Source: Alicycliphilus sp. UBA6560 (lineage in GTDB: Bacteria > Pseudomonadota > Gammaproteobacteria > Burkholderiales > Burkholderiaceae_C). Taken from it: a DNA stretch of 64,000 nt. Shown here piece after piece: positions 1 through 8,509 of the stretch (positions are counted from its first letter, which is position 1; the number at the start of each line of letters is the position of its first letter). Location: the NCBI GenBank assembly GCA_002434305.1, contig DJJU01000006.1:558001-622000 (forward strand), written 5' to 3'. The notes under the pieces are model-generated. The model was not told the origin of the DNA. It searched no databases and saw only the letters and a list, made by a program, of their open reading frames with translations. Both the position numbers and the translations under genes were made by a program.

Positions 1-1
1 G

Positions 2-412
2 GACCTGAACTCCGACATCTTGCACCGCCACCTGCAGCCGCTGGTGCTGGGGCCCGATGCCGAAGCCGCCGCGCCCGATGAGCCGCCGGCCGCCCAGGAA
101 AGCAGCACCCCCGCCGACTGGCTGGGCCGCCTGAAGTTCTGGGACAACGGCCACGCCGGCAGCGCCCCCGGCCCGCAGGTGGCGCCCCTGCCGCGCAGCC
201 CGTCGGTGCTGGACGTGGTCATGACCAGCGTGACCATCATGCAGATCCGCATCACCCGCAGCCGCATGGCGGGCGACCCGCCGGAGGTGGTCATCGCCCC
301 CAGCCTGGCCCACCTGGGCGTGCTGGACTTCCACCGCGCAGCCGAGGCCATCCAGGAAGGCCGCCGCGCCGCCGAAGCCGCGCTGCCGCAGCTGCAACGC
401 TTCATCCGTTGA
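2..412 (+). CDS. Patatin-like phospholipase family protein, C-terminal part
   Basis: The frame is open from the left edge of the window, so the N-terminus with the expected G-x-S-x-G nucleophile elbow lies outside. About 136 residues are visible. The end (AHLGVLDFHRAAEAIQEG, then an Ala-rich helix) resembles the closing segment of bacterial NTE/RssA-type patatin-like esterases, where a late helix carries 'F..A...I..G..A'. The segment before it (VVMTSVTIMQIRITRSRM) also fits that family. No catalytic residue can be checked here. The identification rests on the tail alone and is moderate. The next gene follows on the same strand after a short gap holding a repeat copy. Confidence 0.6.
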   Translation, partial: DLNSDILHRHLQPLVLGPDAEAAAPDEPPAAQESSTPADWLGRLKFWDNGHAGSAPGPQVAPLPRSPSVLDVVMTSVTIMQIRITRSRMAGDPPEVVIAPSLAHLGVLDFHRAAEAIQEGRRAAEAALPQLQRFIR

Positions 413-419
413 TATGGAA

Positions 420-465
420 TTGATAGCTGCCAGCGCTTGTCCCGCAAGGGCTGGAGGCCTTTTTT
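420..465 (-). repeat. Dispersed palindromic repeat, copy A
   Basis: The block reads GATAGCTGCCAGCGCTTG, a short spacer, then CAAGGGCTGGAGGCC and a T-run, i.e. the reverse orientation of the family consensus. It lies between the patatin-like gene and the penicillin-binding protein. Read on the minus strand it stays open in the family frame (RPPAL-AG-QALAAIN). Confidence 0.8.
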
Positions 466-481
466 ACGTGAAAACCTGCCG

Positions 482-2932
482 ATGAAAGCCATCGACTTCC
501 TGCGCCAGCGCGCCGCCGCCCTGCGCCCGCGCCTGGCCGCCTTGCTGCGGCGCCCGCAGCGTTGGCGCTCGCTGCACGGCCTGGCCTGGCTGGCGGCGGC
601 GCTGGCCCTCGCCGGTGTGCTGTACCTGCTGGCGCTGTTCATCCTGACGCCCTCCATCAGCGACATCCGCAAGGCCAAGGCCGATCAGCCGGCGCAGCTG
701 GTCTCCGAGGACGGGCGGCTGCTGGCCGAGTACAAGTGGGTCAACCGCGAATGGGTGCCTTTGGACCGCATCGCCCCGGCCGTGGTGGATGCGCTGATCG
801 CCACCGAGGACCACCGCTTCTACGGCCACTGGGGCCTGGACTGGCGGCGCACGCTGGCCGCCGTGGTGCGCACCGCCGGTGGTGACCGCCAGGGCGGCTC
901 CACCATCACCCAGCAGCTGGCGCGCAACCTCTACCCGGAGGAGATCGGCCGCGCGCCGACGCTGTCGCGCAAGCTCAAGGAGGCCGTGACGGCCTTCAAG
1001 ATCGAGTGGAGCTACTCCAAGGACGAGATCCTGGAGACCTACCTCAACACCGTGCCGTTTCTCTACAACGCCTACGGCATCGAGATGGCCGCGCGCACCT
1101 ACTTCGACAAGTCGGCCGACAAGCTGAACGTGCTGGAGAGCGCCACGCTGATCGGCATGCTCAAGGGCACGGCCTACTACAACCCCGTGCTCAACCCCGA
1201 GCGTGCCCAGGCCAGGCGCAACACGGTGCTGTCGCAGATGAAAAAGCGCGGCAAGCTGGAGGCGCAGGAGTACGACAAGCTGGTGCGCCGCCCGCTGCGC
1301 ATCCGCTTCGAGCGCCAGAGCGAGATCGCCGGCCTGGCGCCGCACCTGGCGCAGCAGCTCAAGCGCCAGCTCATCGAATGGGCCGACCGGCGCGGCTACA
1401 GCCTGTATGCCGACGGCCTGGTCATCCGCACCACCATCGACGGGCGGCTGCAGGAGCTGGCCAACCAGTCGGTGCAGCAGCAGGGCAAGGCGCTGCAGCA
1501 GGTGGCCGACAAGGCCTGGGCCGCGCGCGGCGTGTGGACGGCCAAGAACCCGCTGGTGCAGCAGCTGGTGCGTGAATCGGCCACCTTTGCCAAGGCCGTG
1601 GCCGGCGGCGAGGGCGAGGACGCTGCCGCCAGCCGGCTGCTGGAGGACGCCGCCTTCCTGCGCGAGCTGCGCGCGGCCAAGACGCGGGTGCAGGTCGGCT
1701 TCATGGCGCTGGATCCGCGCAGCGGCGCGGTGCGCGCCTGGGTCGGCAGCCGCGACTATGCCCAGGACCCGTTCGACCACGTGCAGGCGGCGCGGCGCCA
1801 GCCGGGCTCCACCTTCAAGCCCTTCGTCTACGGCGCGGCCTTCGCCGCCGGCCGCTCGCCGCAGGACACGCTGCTGGACACGGCGGTGGAGATCCCCCTG
1901 GGCGGCGGCCAGGTCTGGCGCCCGCGCGACGGTAACGCGCCGCCCAGCGAGGAGCCCATGACACTGGCCGACGGCCTGGCGTATTCCAAGAACACCATCA
2001 CGGCCCAGCTGATGAGCCAGGTCGGCCCGCAGCAGGTGGCCCAGCTGGCGCGCGCCATGGGCGTGCGCGAGTCGCCTCTGGAGGCCGTGCCCGCCCTGGC
2101 CCTGGGCACCAGCGCCGTCACCCTGAAGGAGATGGTGGCCGCCTACGGCACCATCGCCGGCGCCGGGCGCTACCGTGCGCCCCGAGTCATCACCCGGATC
2201 GAAGACGCCAGCGGCCGCGTGCTGGAGACCTTCGTCCCTGCCTCGCCCGAGCAGGCCCTGGGCGTGACGGCGGCCCAGCAGCTGCGCGACGCCCTGCGCG
2301 GCGCCGTGGACCACGGCACGGCCACGGCCATCCGCGGCCGCTACGGCATCCGCGCCGATGTGGCCGGCAAGACCGGCACCACGCAGGACAACACCGACGG
2401 CTGGTTCATCCTGATGCACCCGCAGCTGGTGGCGGGCAGCTGGGTGGGCTTCAACGACGGGCGCATCACACTGCGCAGCAACTACTGGGGCCAGGGCGCG
2501 CACAGCGCGCTGCCGGTGGTGGGCAGCGTGTTCCGGCAGGCGCTGCGCGGCAAGCTGATCGACGCCGGCGAGCGCTTCGTGCAGGAGGAAGACCCCAGCT
2601 GGTCCAGCCGCGCCGCCGGGGCCGTGGGCGCGCTGCGCAACTGGGTCTACGACCTGTTCGGCCGCCCCACCGGCGAGCAGGCGGGCCCGGCCGGCGCCCC
2701 GACTCCGGCACCTGAGCCGCCGCCGGCCCCAGCCAGCACGCCGCAGCCCGAACCAGTGCCCGAGGAGCGGCCCGAGATCACTGAGGCACCCCTGGTGCCG
2801 CTGGAGCAGGTGGCGCCGCGCCAGCCGTTACCGCCCGCGACCGACACGGCGCCGGTCTGGGTCACGGGCCCGGAAGAGGCGCCGCTGCAGGCGCCGGCAG
2901 GCGAGGGCGACGGCGAGCTGGGACCGCGCTAG
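482..2932 (+). CDS. Bifunctional class A penicillin-binding protein (transglycosylase/transpeptidase)
   Basis: This is an 816-residue inner-membrane enzyme that polymerises and cross-links peptidoglycan. Order: cytoplasmic Arg-rich start, one membrane anchor (about residues 38-60), and a GT51 glycosyltransferase domain with catalytic Glu109 in TEDHRFY and the GGSTITQQLARNLY motif. The penicillin-binding domain follows with Ser443 in STFK, S502-K-N, and K630-T-G-T-T. A Pro/Glu-rich tail of about 80 residues ends the protein. All expected catalytic motifs are present. A TTG 15 codons upstream (437) is in frame but lies inside the repeat, so the ATG at 482 is preferred. It is closest in layout to the PBP1A group; the exact subclass is not settled. 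Confidence 0.9.
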   Translation: MKAIDFLRQRAAALRPRLAALLRRPQRWRSLHGLAWLAAALALAGVLYLLALFILTPSISDIRKAKADQPAQLVSEDGRLLAEYKWVNREWVPLDRIAPAVVDALIATEDHRFYGHWGLDWRRTLAAVVRTAGGDRQGGSTITQQLARNLYPEEIGRAPTLSRKLKEAVTAFKIEWSYSKDEILETYLNTVPFLYNAYGIEMAARTYFDKSADKLNVLESATLIGMLKGTAYYNPVLNPERAQARRNTVLSQMKKRGKLEAQEYDKLVRRPLRIRFERQSEIAGLAPHLAQQLKRQLIEWADRRGYSLYADGLVIRTTIDGRLQELANQSVQQQGKALQQVADKAWAARGVWTAKNPLVQQLVRESATFAKAVAGGEGEDAAASRLLEDAAFLRELRAAKTRVQVGFMALDPRSGAVRAWVGSRDYAQDPFDHVQAARRQPGSTFKPFVYGAAFAAGRSPQDTLLDTAVEIPLGGGQVWRPRDGNAPPSEEPMTLADGLAYSKNTITAQLMSQVGPQQVAQLARAMGVRESPLEAVPALALGTSAVTLKEMVAAYGTIAGAGRYRAPRVITRIEDASGRVLETFVPASPEQALGVTAAQQLRDALRGAVDHGTATAIRGRYGIRADVAGKTGTTQDNTDGWFILMHPQLVAGSWVGFNDGRITLRSNYWGQGAHSALPVVGSVFRQALRGKLIDAGERFVQEEDPSWSSRAAGAVGALRNWVYDLFGRPTGEQAGPAGAPTPAPEPPPAPASTPQPEPVPEERPEITEAPLVPLEQVAPRQPLPPATDTAPVWVTGPEEAPLQAPAGEGDGELGPR

Positions 2933-2953
2933 GCCGGCGCCGGCGCAGCAGGA

Positions 2954-3505
2954 TCAGCGGATGTCCATGCAGTGCATGCCGAACTGCCCGCTGCGGCGGT
3001 CGGCAAAGTAGCGCTCCAGCGTCGCCCGCACGGTGCGAAAGGCGATCTCGTCCCAGGGGATCTCGTCCTCGGCGAACAGGCGCGCCTCGATGGTTTCGTG
3101 GCCGGGGTTGAACTGCGCGCTGAGCAGCGTGGCCAGGTAGAACAGGTGCACCTGGCCCACCTGCGGCACGTTCACCAGCGTGAATAGCGGCCCCAGCACG
3201 ATTTGCGCACCGGCTTCCTCGTCGGTCTCGCGCAGCGCGCCCTCGGCGGTAGTCTCGTCCAGCTCCATGAAGCCGGCGGGCAGCGTCCACTTGCCCCAGC
3301 GCGGCTCGATGTTGCGCTTGCACAGCAGCACGCGGCCGTCCAGTACCGGCACGGTGCCGACCACGTTCAAGGGGTTCTCGTAGTGGATGGTGCCGCAGGC
3401 CGGGCACACGGCGCGGGCGCGCGTGTCGCCGTCGTCGGGCACGCGGTACTCGACCGCCGCACCGCATTCGCGGCAGTGGCGGATGGGGCGGCGGGACAAG
3501 CTCAT
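2954..3505 (-). CDS. Zinc-ribbon Nudix hydrolase
   Basis: This 183-residue protein has an N-terminal zinc ribbon (C-x2-C near residue 13 and C-x2-C near residue 35) followed by a Nudix fold. The Nudix box is intact: GFMELDETTAEGALRETDEE(A)G fits G-x5-E-x7-R-E-x2-E-E-x-G. The family hydrolyses nucleoside diphosphates linked to another moiety, and the ribbon-plus-Nudix form resembles NudC-like NADH pyrophosphatases or ADP-ribose hydrolases. Substrate cannot be told from sequence. Its ATG overlaps the stop of the upstream FAH-family gene in an ATGA, which indicates translational coupling. Confidence 0.88.
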   Translation of the reverse strand: MSLSRRPIRHCRECGAAVEYRVPDDGDTRARAVCPACGTIHYENPLNVVGTVPVLDGRVLLCKRNIEPRWGKWTLPAGFMELDETTAEGALRETDEEAGAQIVLGPLFTLVNVPQVGQVHLFYLATLLSAQFNPGHETIEARLFAEDEIPWDEIAFRTVRATLERYFADRRSGQFGMHCMDIR

Positions 3506-4197
3506 GCCACGGCGACGCGCAGCGTGCCCAGCCCGTCGATGCCGCCCTCCAGCACGTCGCCGCGCGCCACGGCTCCCACGCCCTCGGGCGTGCCGGTGAA
3601 GATCAGGTCACCGGGCTGCAGCGTCCAGCCGGCGGACAGGTGCTCGATGGTCTCGGCAATGCTCCAGATCAGCTGGCTGGTGCGGCTCGTCTGGCGCGGC
3701 TGGCCATTCACTTGAAGCCAGATGGCCGCGTCCTGCACGTTGCCGGCCTGCGCCGCCGGGGTGATGGGTCCGATGGGCGCGCTGGCGTCGAAACCCTTGG
3801 CGATGCACCAGGGCCGGCCCTGCTTCTTCATGTCGGCCTGCAGGTCGCGGCGCGTCATGTCCAGGCCCACAGCGTAGCCCCAGACGTGCTGCAACGCATC
3901 CTGCGCGGCGATGTTCGCGCCGCCGCGGCCGATGGCCACGACCAGCTCGATCTCGTGGTGCAGGTCGGCCGTGCGCGGCGGGTAGGGCAGGCGGCCCTCC
4001 TGCCCCGGGGGCACGGGCAGCACGGCGTCGGCCGGCTTCATGAAGAAGAAGGGTGCCTCGCGCCCGGTGAAGCCCATCTCTCGGGCGTGTTCGGCGTAGT
4101 TGCGGCCCACGCAGTAGATGCGGCGGACGGGGAACTGCTCGTCGCTGCCCGCCACGGGCACGGTGGCGAGGGGAGTGGGGGGAATGGCGTAGCGCAT
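3502..4197 (-). CDS. Fumarylacetoacetate hydrolase (FAH) family protein
   Basis: This 231-residue single-domain FAH protein shows the family's metal-binding layout: YCVGRNYAEHAREMG near the start, HHEIELVVAIG (two acidic ligands), the GLDMTRRDLQ stretch, and GDLIFTGTPEGVG near the C-terminus. Relatives cleave C-C bonds in acylpyruvates or decarboxylate oxaloacetate (FAHD1 type). The ATG at 4197 is chosen because the residues downstream align with the usual FAH start; a much longer open frame upstream is antisense to pgeF. It forms a two-gene unit with the Nudix hydrolase. Confidence 0.88.
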   Translation of the reverse strand: MRYAIPPTPLATVPVAGSDEQFPVRRIYCVGRNYAEHAREMGFTGREAPFFFMKPADAVLPVPPGQEGRLPYPPRTADLHHEIELVVAIGRGGANIAAQDALQHVWGYAVGLDMTRRDLQADMKKQGRPWCIAKGFDASAPIGPITPAAQAGNVQDAAIWLQVNGQPRQTSRTSQLIWSIAETIEHLSAGWTLQPGDLIFTGTPEGVGAVARGDVLEGGIDGLGTLRVAVA

Positions 4198-4284
4198 GGG
4201 TTCAGTCAAAGGCTTGCAGGGAAGCGCTGCAGTGTGCCACGCACTATGCTGCCCGGTTTGGCCCCTTTCCCCTCTCCCATCACC

Positions 4285-5106
4285 ATGCCCCTGCAGCTGC
4301 CCTACGACTGGATCGCCCCCGACTGGCCCGCCCCGGCGCGCGTGCGCGCCTTTTGCACCACCCGCAGCGGCGGCGTCAGCGCCGCGCCGCTGGACAGCCT
4401 GAACCTGGGCCGCCTGGTGGGCGACGCGCCCGAGGCGGTCGCCGCCAACTGGACCATCGTGCAGGCGGTGATGGACGCGGACGGCAGCCCCGTCCACACG
4501 GTGCGCACCCGCCAGGTGCACGGCAGCCAGCTGCTGGCCGCCGACGCACGCACGCCCGAAGACCTGGAGGCCGACGCCTGCACCACCACCGAGCCGGGCG
4601 TGGCCTGCATCACCATGGCGGCCGACTGCCTGCCGGTGCTGCTGACCGACCGGGCCGGCACGCGCGTGGCCGCGGCCCACGCCGGCTGGCGCGGCCTGGC
4701 CGGCGGCGTGCTCGAAGAAGCCTTGAAGCCTTTTTGGCCTCCAGCGCCCGTGGATCAAGCGCCAGCAGCTATCAATAATGAAGCAGAAGTGATGGCCTGG
4801 ATCGGCCCCGGCATCGGCCCGCCGGCCTTCGAAGTGGGCGCCGAGGTGCGCGAAGCCTTCATGGCCCACGACCCGGCCGCCGCAGGCTGCTTCAGCGCAC
4901 TGGGCGGTGGCAAGTACCTGGCCGACCTGGCGGGGCTGGCGCGACAGCGGCTGCGCGCGGCCGGCGTCGCCGCCATTTATGGCAACGACAGTTCGCCCGC
5001 CTGGTGCACCTTCAGCCAGCCCTCACGGTTTTTCTCGCACCGGCGCGACAGCGCCGTCCTGGGGCGCAGCGGGCGCATGGCCGCCGGCATCTGGCTGGCC
5101 CACTGA
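4285..5106 (+). CDS. pgeF: Peptidoglycan editing factor / multicopper polyphenol oxidase-fold protein PgeF (YfiH)
   Basis: This 273-residue member of the YfiH/DUF152 family has the conserved blocks TRQVHG, ADCLPVLL, AAHAGWRG and the late CTF...FFSHRRD motif with His/Cys metal ligands. E. coli PgeF removes wrongly incorporated L-Ser from peptidoglycan precursors, while eukaryotic relatives act on purine nucleosides. Between AAHAGWRGLAGGVLEEA and VMAWIGPGIGPPAFEVG there is an extra ~19-residue segment (about 147-165, KPFWPPAPVDQAPAAINNE) encoded by a copy of the dispersed repeat. It joins in frame without a stop, so the enzyme may tolerate the insert as a surface loop. An upstream ATG at 4246 is possible. 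Confidence 0.88.
   Translation: MPLQLPYDWIAPDWPAPARVRAFCTTRSGGVSAAPLDSLNLGRLVGDAPEAVAANWTIVQAVMDADGSPVHTVRTRQVHGSQLLAADARTPEDLEADACTTTEPGVACITMAADCLPVLLTDRAGTRVAAAHAGWRGLAGGVLEEALKPFWPPAPVDQAPAAINNEAEVMAWIGPGIGPPAFEVGAEVREAFMAHDPAAAGCFSALGGGKYLADLAGLARQRLRAAGVAAIYGNDSSPAWCTFSQPSRFFSHRRDSAVLGRSGRMAAGIWLAH
4723..4778 (+). repeat. Dispersed palindromic repeat, copy B (inside pgeF)
   Basis: The core reads TTTTTGGCCTCCAGCGCCC, a spacer, then CAAGCGCCAGCAGCTATCAA. The copy lies wholly within pgeF and is read in the family frame as PPAP-VD-QAPAAIN. Confidence 0.85.
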
Positions 5107-5322
5107 GGGCGCAGCAGCTTCGGCGCCGGCGCGCCGTTCGCGCTCGCGCAGGGCGCGCTTGCGCCCCGGCGTGCCCAGGATGTAGAGCACGATGGACAGG
5201 GGCAGCAGCCCATACAGCGCAAAGGTGACGATCGCGCCCAGCACGGAGCCATTGGGCGCGCTGGCCTCAGCCACCGCCATCATCAGGGTGACATAGAGCC
5301 AGGCAATGGCGACCAGATACAT
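5023..5322 (-). CDS. Small two-helix membrane protein, unknown function
   Basis: The 99-residue frame begins MYLVAIAWLYVTLMMAVAEA and continues with a second hydrophobic stretch (GAIVTFALYGLLPLSIVLYI), then a charged Arg/Glu-rich and Ala-rich cytoplasmic-type tail. The last 84 bases run antisense into the 3' end of pgeF. I recall similar small proteins next to pgeF in other Comamonadaceae, but no function is known to me. The ATG at 5322 has no clear ribosome binding site; a TTG lies 14 codons upstream. Confidence 0.6.
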   Translation of the reverse strand: MYLVAIAWLYVTLMMAVAEASAPNGSVLGAIVTFALYGLLPLSIVLYILGTPGRKRALRERERRAGAEAAAPSVGQPDAGGHAPAAPQDGAVAPVREKP

Positions 5323-5475
5323 GAGGGAATGATGAAAGTCAGGATTCGATGAAATGGACGGCAATGACCTGCCGCCCAGCCGGGACGGTGCGTTGCCGCG
5401 CTGCCGCCCCCTCGGTCACAATGCCCGACAGGCCACCGCACGCGGCGGCGGTGCGAAACCACAGGAGACAGCGAC

Positions 5476-7188
5476 ATGAATTTTGACGCAGGTTGGGCCG
5501 ACGGCGCCCGTCACTGGCAAAACATGGTGGGCGAAGGCTGGAGCCGCATGCTGGCCACCCTGCAGGCGCCGGGCCTGGGCACCCTCGCCCCCGCCATGCA
5601 GCCGCACACCCCTGTGAGCTTCGACCGCGCCAAGCTGGAAGAACTGCAGCGCCAGTACCTGCAGGAGGTCAGCACCCTGTTCGCCCAGGGGCCGGCGGCC
5701 GCCGCAGGCGCCAGCGCCGACAAGCGCTTTGCCGGCGAGGACTGGGCGCACAACCCCCTAGCGGCGTATGCCGCTGCCATCTACGGGCTGCAGTCGCGCA
5801 CCTTTTCCGCCCTGGCCGATGCGGTGCAGGCCGACGACAAGACGCGCGCGCGCATCCGCTTCGCGGTAGACCAGTGGCTGGCCGCCATGGCACCCAGCAA
5901 CTTCCTGGCATTCAATCCGGAGGCGCAGCACAAGGCGCTGGAAACGCAGGGCGAGAGCATCGCCCGCGGCATGGCCAACCTGCTGCACGACATGCGCCAG
6001 GGGCACATCTCCATGACGGACGAGAGCCGCTTCCAGGTGGGCCGCAACGTGGCCACGACCGAGGGCGCGGTGGTGTTCGAGAACGAGCTGTTTCAGCTGC
6101 TCGAGTACAAGCCGCTCACGGACAAGGTGCACGAGCGGCCGTTTTTGATGGTGCCGCCGTGCATCAACAAGTACTACATCCTGGACCTGCAGCCGGCCAA
6201 CTCGCTGATCCGCTACGCCGTCTCGCAGGGCCAGCGGACCTTCGTGGTCAGCTGGCGCAACCCCGACGAAACCCTGGCCGGCAAGACCTGGGACAACTAC
6301 ATCGAGGACGCCGTGATCACCGCCATCGAGGCGGTGCGCGAGATCGGCGGCACGCCGCAGATCAACGCGTTGGGCTTTTGCGTGGGCGGCACCATGCTGG
6401 CCAGCGCGCTGGCCGTTCTGGCCGCGCGCGGCCAGGAACCGGTGGCCAGCGCCACCTTTCTGACCACGCTGATCGACTTCAGCAACACCGGCATCCTGGA
6501 CGTGTTCATCGACGAGGGCTTCGTGCGCCTGCGCGAGATGCAGATGGGCGCCGGCGGCCTGATGAAGGGCCAGGACATGGCCAGCACCTTCAGCTTCCTG
6601 CGGCCCAACGACCTGGTGTGGAACTACGTGGTGGGCAACTACCTGAAGGGCGAGACGCCACCGGCCTTTGACCTGCTGTACTGGAACAGCGACTGCACCA
6701 ACCTGCCCGGGCCGTACTACGCCTGGTACCTGCGCAACTTCTACCTGGAAAACAGGCTGATCCAGCCCGGCGCGCTCACCGTGTGCGGAGAAAAGCTCGA
6801 CCTGGGCCAGGTGAAGCTGCCGGTGTATATCTATGGCTCGCGCGAGGACCACATCGTGCCCATCGCCGCCGCCTACGCGTCCACCCAGACGCTGCCGGGC
6901 AAGAAGCGCTTCGTCATGGGCGCCTCCGGCCACATCGCCGGCGTCATCAATCCGCCGTCGGCTGGCAAACGGAGCCACTGGCTGCGCGAGGATGGCAAGT
7001 TCCCCGCCACGCTGCAAGACTGGCTGGCCGGCGCCACGCAGCAGCCCGGCAGCTGGTGGGAAGACTGGGCCACCTGGCTCAAGGGGCACGCCGGCAAGCA
7101 GGTGCCAGCACCCAAGGCCTACGGCCGCGGCCGCAAGTTCAAGGCCATCGAGCCGGCGCCGGGCCGCTACGTACAGCAAAAGGCCTGA
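5476..7188 (+). CDS. phaC: Class I poly(3-hydroxyalkanoate) synthase PhaC
   Basis: This 570-residue polymerase joins (R)-3-hydroxyacyl-CoA units into PHB on the granule surface. The lipase-box variant GFCVGG carries the catalytic Cys302. The Asp (SREDHIVPI) and His (ASGHIAGVINPP) partners follow near the C-terminus. The N-terminal ~200 residues match the class I PhaC_N domain. An AGGAGA ribosome binding site precedes the ATG. It is the first gene of phaC-phaA-phaB, the classical Ralstonia-type order. Confidence 0.96.
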   Translation: MNFDAGWADGARHWQNMVGEGWSRMLATLQAPGLGTLAPAMQPHTPVSFDRAKLEELQRQYLQEVSTLFAQGPAAAAGASADKRFAGEDWAHNPLAAYAAAIYGLQSRTFSALADAVQADDKTRARIRFAVDQWLAAMAPSNFLAFNPEAQHKALETQGESIARGMANLLHDMRQGHISMTDESRFQVGRNVATTEGAVVFENELFQLLEYKPLTDKVHERPFLMVPPCINKYYILDLQPANSLIRYAVSQGQRTFVVSWRNPDETLAGKTWDNYIEDAVITAIEAVREIGGTPQINALGFCVGGTMLASALAVLAARGQEPVASATFLTTLIDFSNTGILDVFIDEGFVRLREMQMGAGGLMKGQDMASTFSFLRPNDLVWNYVVGNYLKGETPPAFDLLYWNSDCTNLPGPYYAWYLRNFYLENRLIQPGALTVCGEKLDLGQVKLPVYIYGSREDHIVPIAAAYASTQTLPGKKRFVMGASGHIAGVINPPSAGKRSHWLREDGKFPATLQDWLAGATQQPGSWWEDWATWLKGHAGKQVPAPKAYGRGRKFKAIEPAPGRYVQQKA

Positions 7189-7233
7189 CCGGCCGTTTAG
7201 CTTCCTTTTCCTTCAACCCAGGAGCGACACACC

Positions 7234-8415
7234 ATGGATCGCGACATCGTCATCGTTTCCGCCGTACGCACACCCGTGGGCAAGTTCGGTGGAGCTCTGT
7301 CCAAGACGCCTGCCACCGAGCTGGGCGCCACCGTCATCCGCGAGGCACTGGCGCGCGCCGGTGTGGCGCCCGACCAGGTGGGCGAGGTCATCATGGGCCA
7401 GGTGCTGGCGGCAGGCTGCGGCCAGAACCCCGCCCGCCAGGCCATGATGGCCGCCGGCGTTGCCAAGGAGACCCCGGCCCTGACCATCAACGCCGTCTGC
7501 GGCTCCGGCCTGAAAGCCGTCATGCTGGCGGCCCAGGCCGTGGCCACGGGTGACAGCGAGATCGTTGTGGCCGGCGGGCAGGAGAACATGAGCCTGTCGC
7601 CCCACGTGCTGAACGGCTCGCGCGAGGGCCAGCGCATGGGCGACTGGAAGCTGGCCGACACCATGATCGTGGACGGCCTGTGGGACGTCTACAACGGCTA
7701 CCACATGGGCATCACAGCCGAGAACGTGGCCAAGCAGCACGGCATCACTCGCGAGATGCAGGACGCCCTGGCCCTGGCCAGCCAGCAAAAGGCCGTCGCG
7801 GCCCAGGACGCGGGCCGCTTCAAGGACGAGATCGTGGGCGTGCGCGTGCCGCAGAAAAGGGGCGACCCGCTCACGGTCGACCAGGACGAATACCCGAACC
7901 GCAAGACCAGCGCCGAGGCCCTGGCCGGCCTGCGTCCGGCCTTCGACAAGTCCGGCTCGGTCACGGCGGGCAACGCCTCGGGCATCAACGACGGCGCGGC
8001 CGCCGTGGTGGTCATGAGCGCTGCCAAGGCCCAGGCGCTGGGCCTGGAGCCGCTGGCGCGCATCCGCGCCTACGCCACCTCCGGCCTGGACCCGGCGACC
8101 ATGGGCATGGGCCCGGTGCCTGCCTCGCGCAAGGCGCTGGCGCGCGCCGGCTGGCAGCCGCAGGACGTGGACCTGTTCGAGTTGAACGAGGCCTTTGCCG
8201 CGCAGGCCTGCGCCGTCAACCAGGTGCTGGGCGTCGACCCGGCCCGCGTCAACGTCAACGGCGGCGCGATTGCCCTAGGCCACCCCATCGGCGCCTCGGG
8301 CTGCCGGGTGCTGGTCACGCTGCTGCACGAGATGCGCCGCCGGGAGGCCAAAAAAGGCCTGGCCGCACTGTGCATCGGTGGCGGCATGGGCGTTGCCCTG
8401 GCCGTGGAACGCTAA
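7234..8415 (+). CDS. phaA: Acetyl-CoA C-acetyltransferase (beta-ketothiolase)
   Basis: This 393-residue biosynthetic thiolase condenses two acetyl-CoA to acetoacetyl-CoA. Active-site residues are all visible: nucleophilic Cys89 (AVCGSGLKAV), His350 (GHPIGASG) and Cys380 (CIGGGMG). It starts 45 bp after phaC with the ribosome binding site AGGAG. Together with PhaB it feeds PhaC; the same family also serves ketone-body or fatty-acid metabolism, but the context favours PHB. Confidence 0.95.
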   Translation: MDRDIVIVSAVRTPVGKFGGALSKTPATELGATVIREALARAGVAPDQVGEVIMGQVLAAGCGQNPARQAMMAAGVAKETPALTINAVCGSGLKAVMLAAQAVATGDSEIVVAGGQENMSLSPHVLNGSREGQRMGDWKLADTMIVDGLWDVYNGYHMGITAENVAKQHGITREMQDALALASQQKAVAAQDAGRFKDEIVGVRVPQKRGDPLTVDQDEYPNRKTSAEALAGLRPAFDKSGSVTAGNASGINDGAAAVVVMSAAKAQALGLEPLARIRAYATSGLDPATMGMGPVPASRKALARAGWQPQDVDLFELNEAFAAQACAVNQVLGVDPARVNVNGGAIALGHPIGASGCRVLVTLLHEMRRREAKKGLAALCIGGGMGVALAVER

Positions 8416-8509
8416 CAAAGCCGCATCCTCGGTATTTACGCGAGCAGGGGAGCGCCCCGAGTCTGGTTAGAGTGGCCAGGCCAACCATAGTCACAACAAG
8501 GAGAGCAGC

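Noticed and set aside
437..481. TTG start giving a 15-residue longer penicillin-binding protein
   Set aside because: These codons lie in a repeat copy and lack a ribosome binding site; the ATG at 482 gives a normal N-terminus.
464..2503. Very long antisense open frames (for example 679 codons opposite the penicillin-binding protein, over 1,000 opposite pccB/pccA)
   Set aside because: GC-rich codon use leaves antisense frames open. The products are low-complexity His/Gly/Val/Leu/Arg strings without domains, and the opposite genes are certain.
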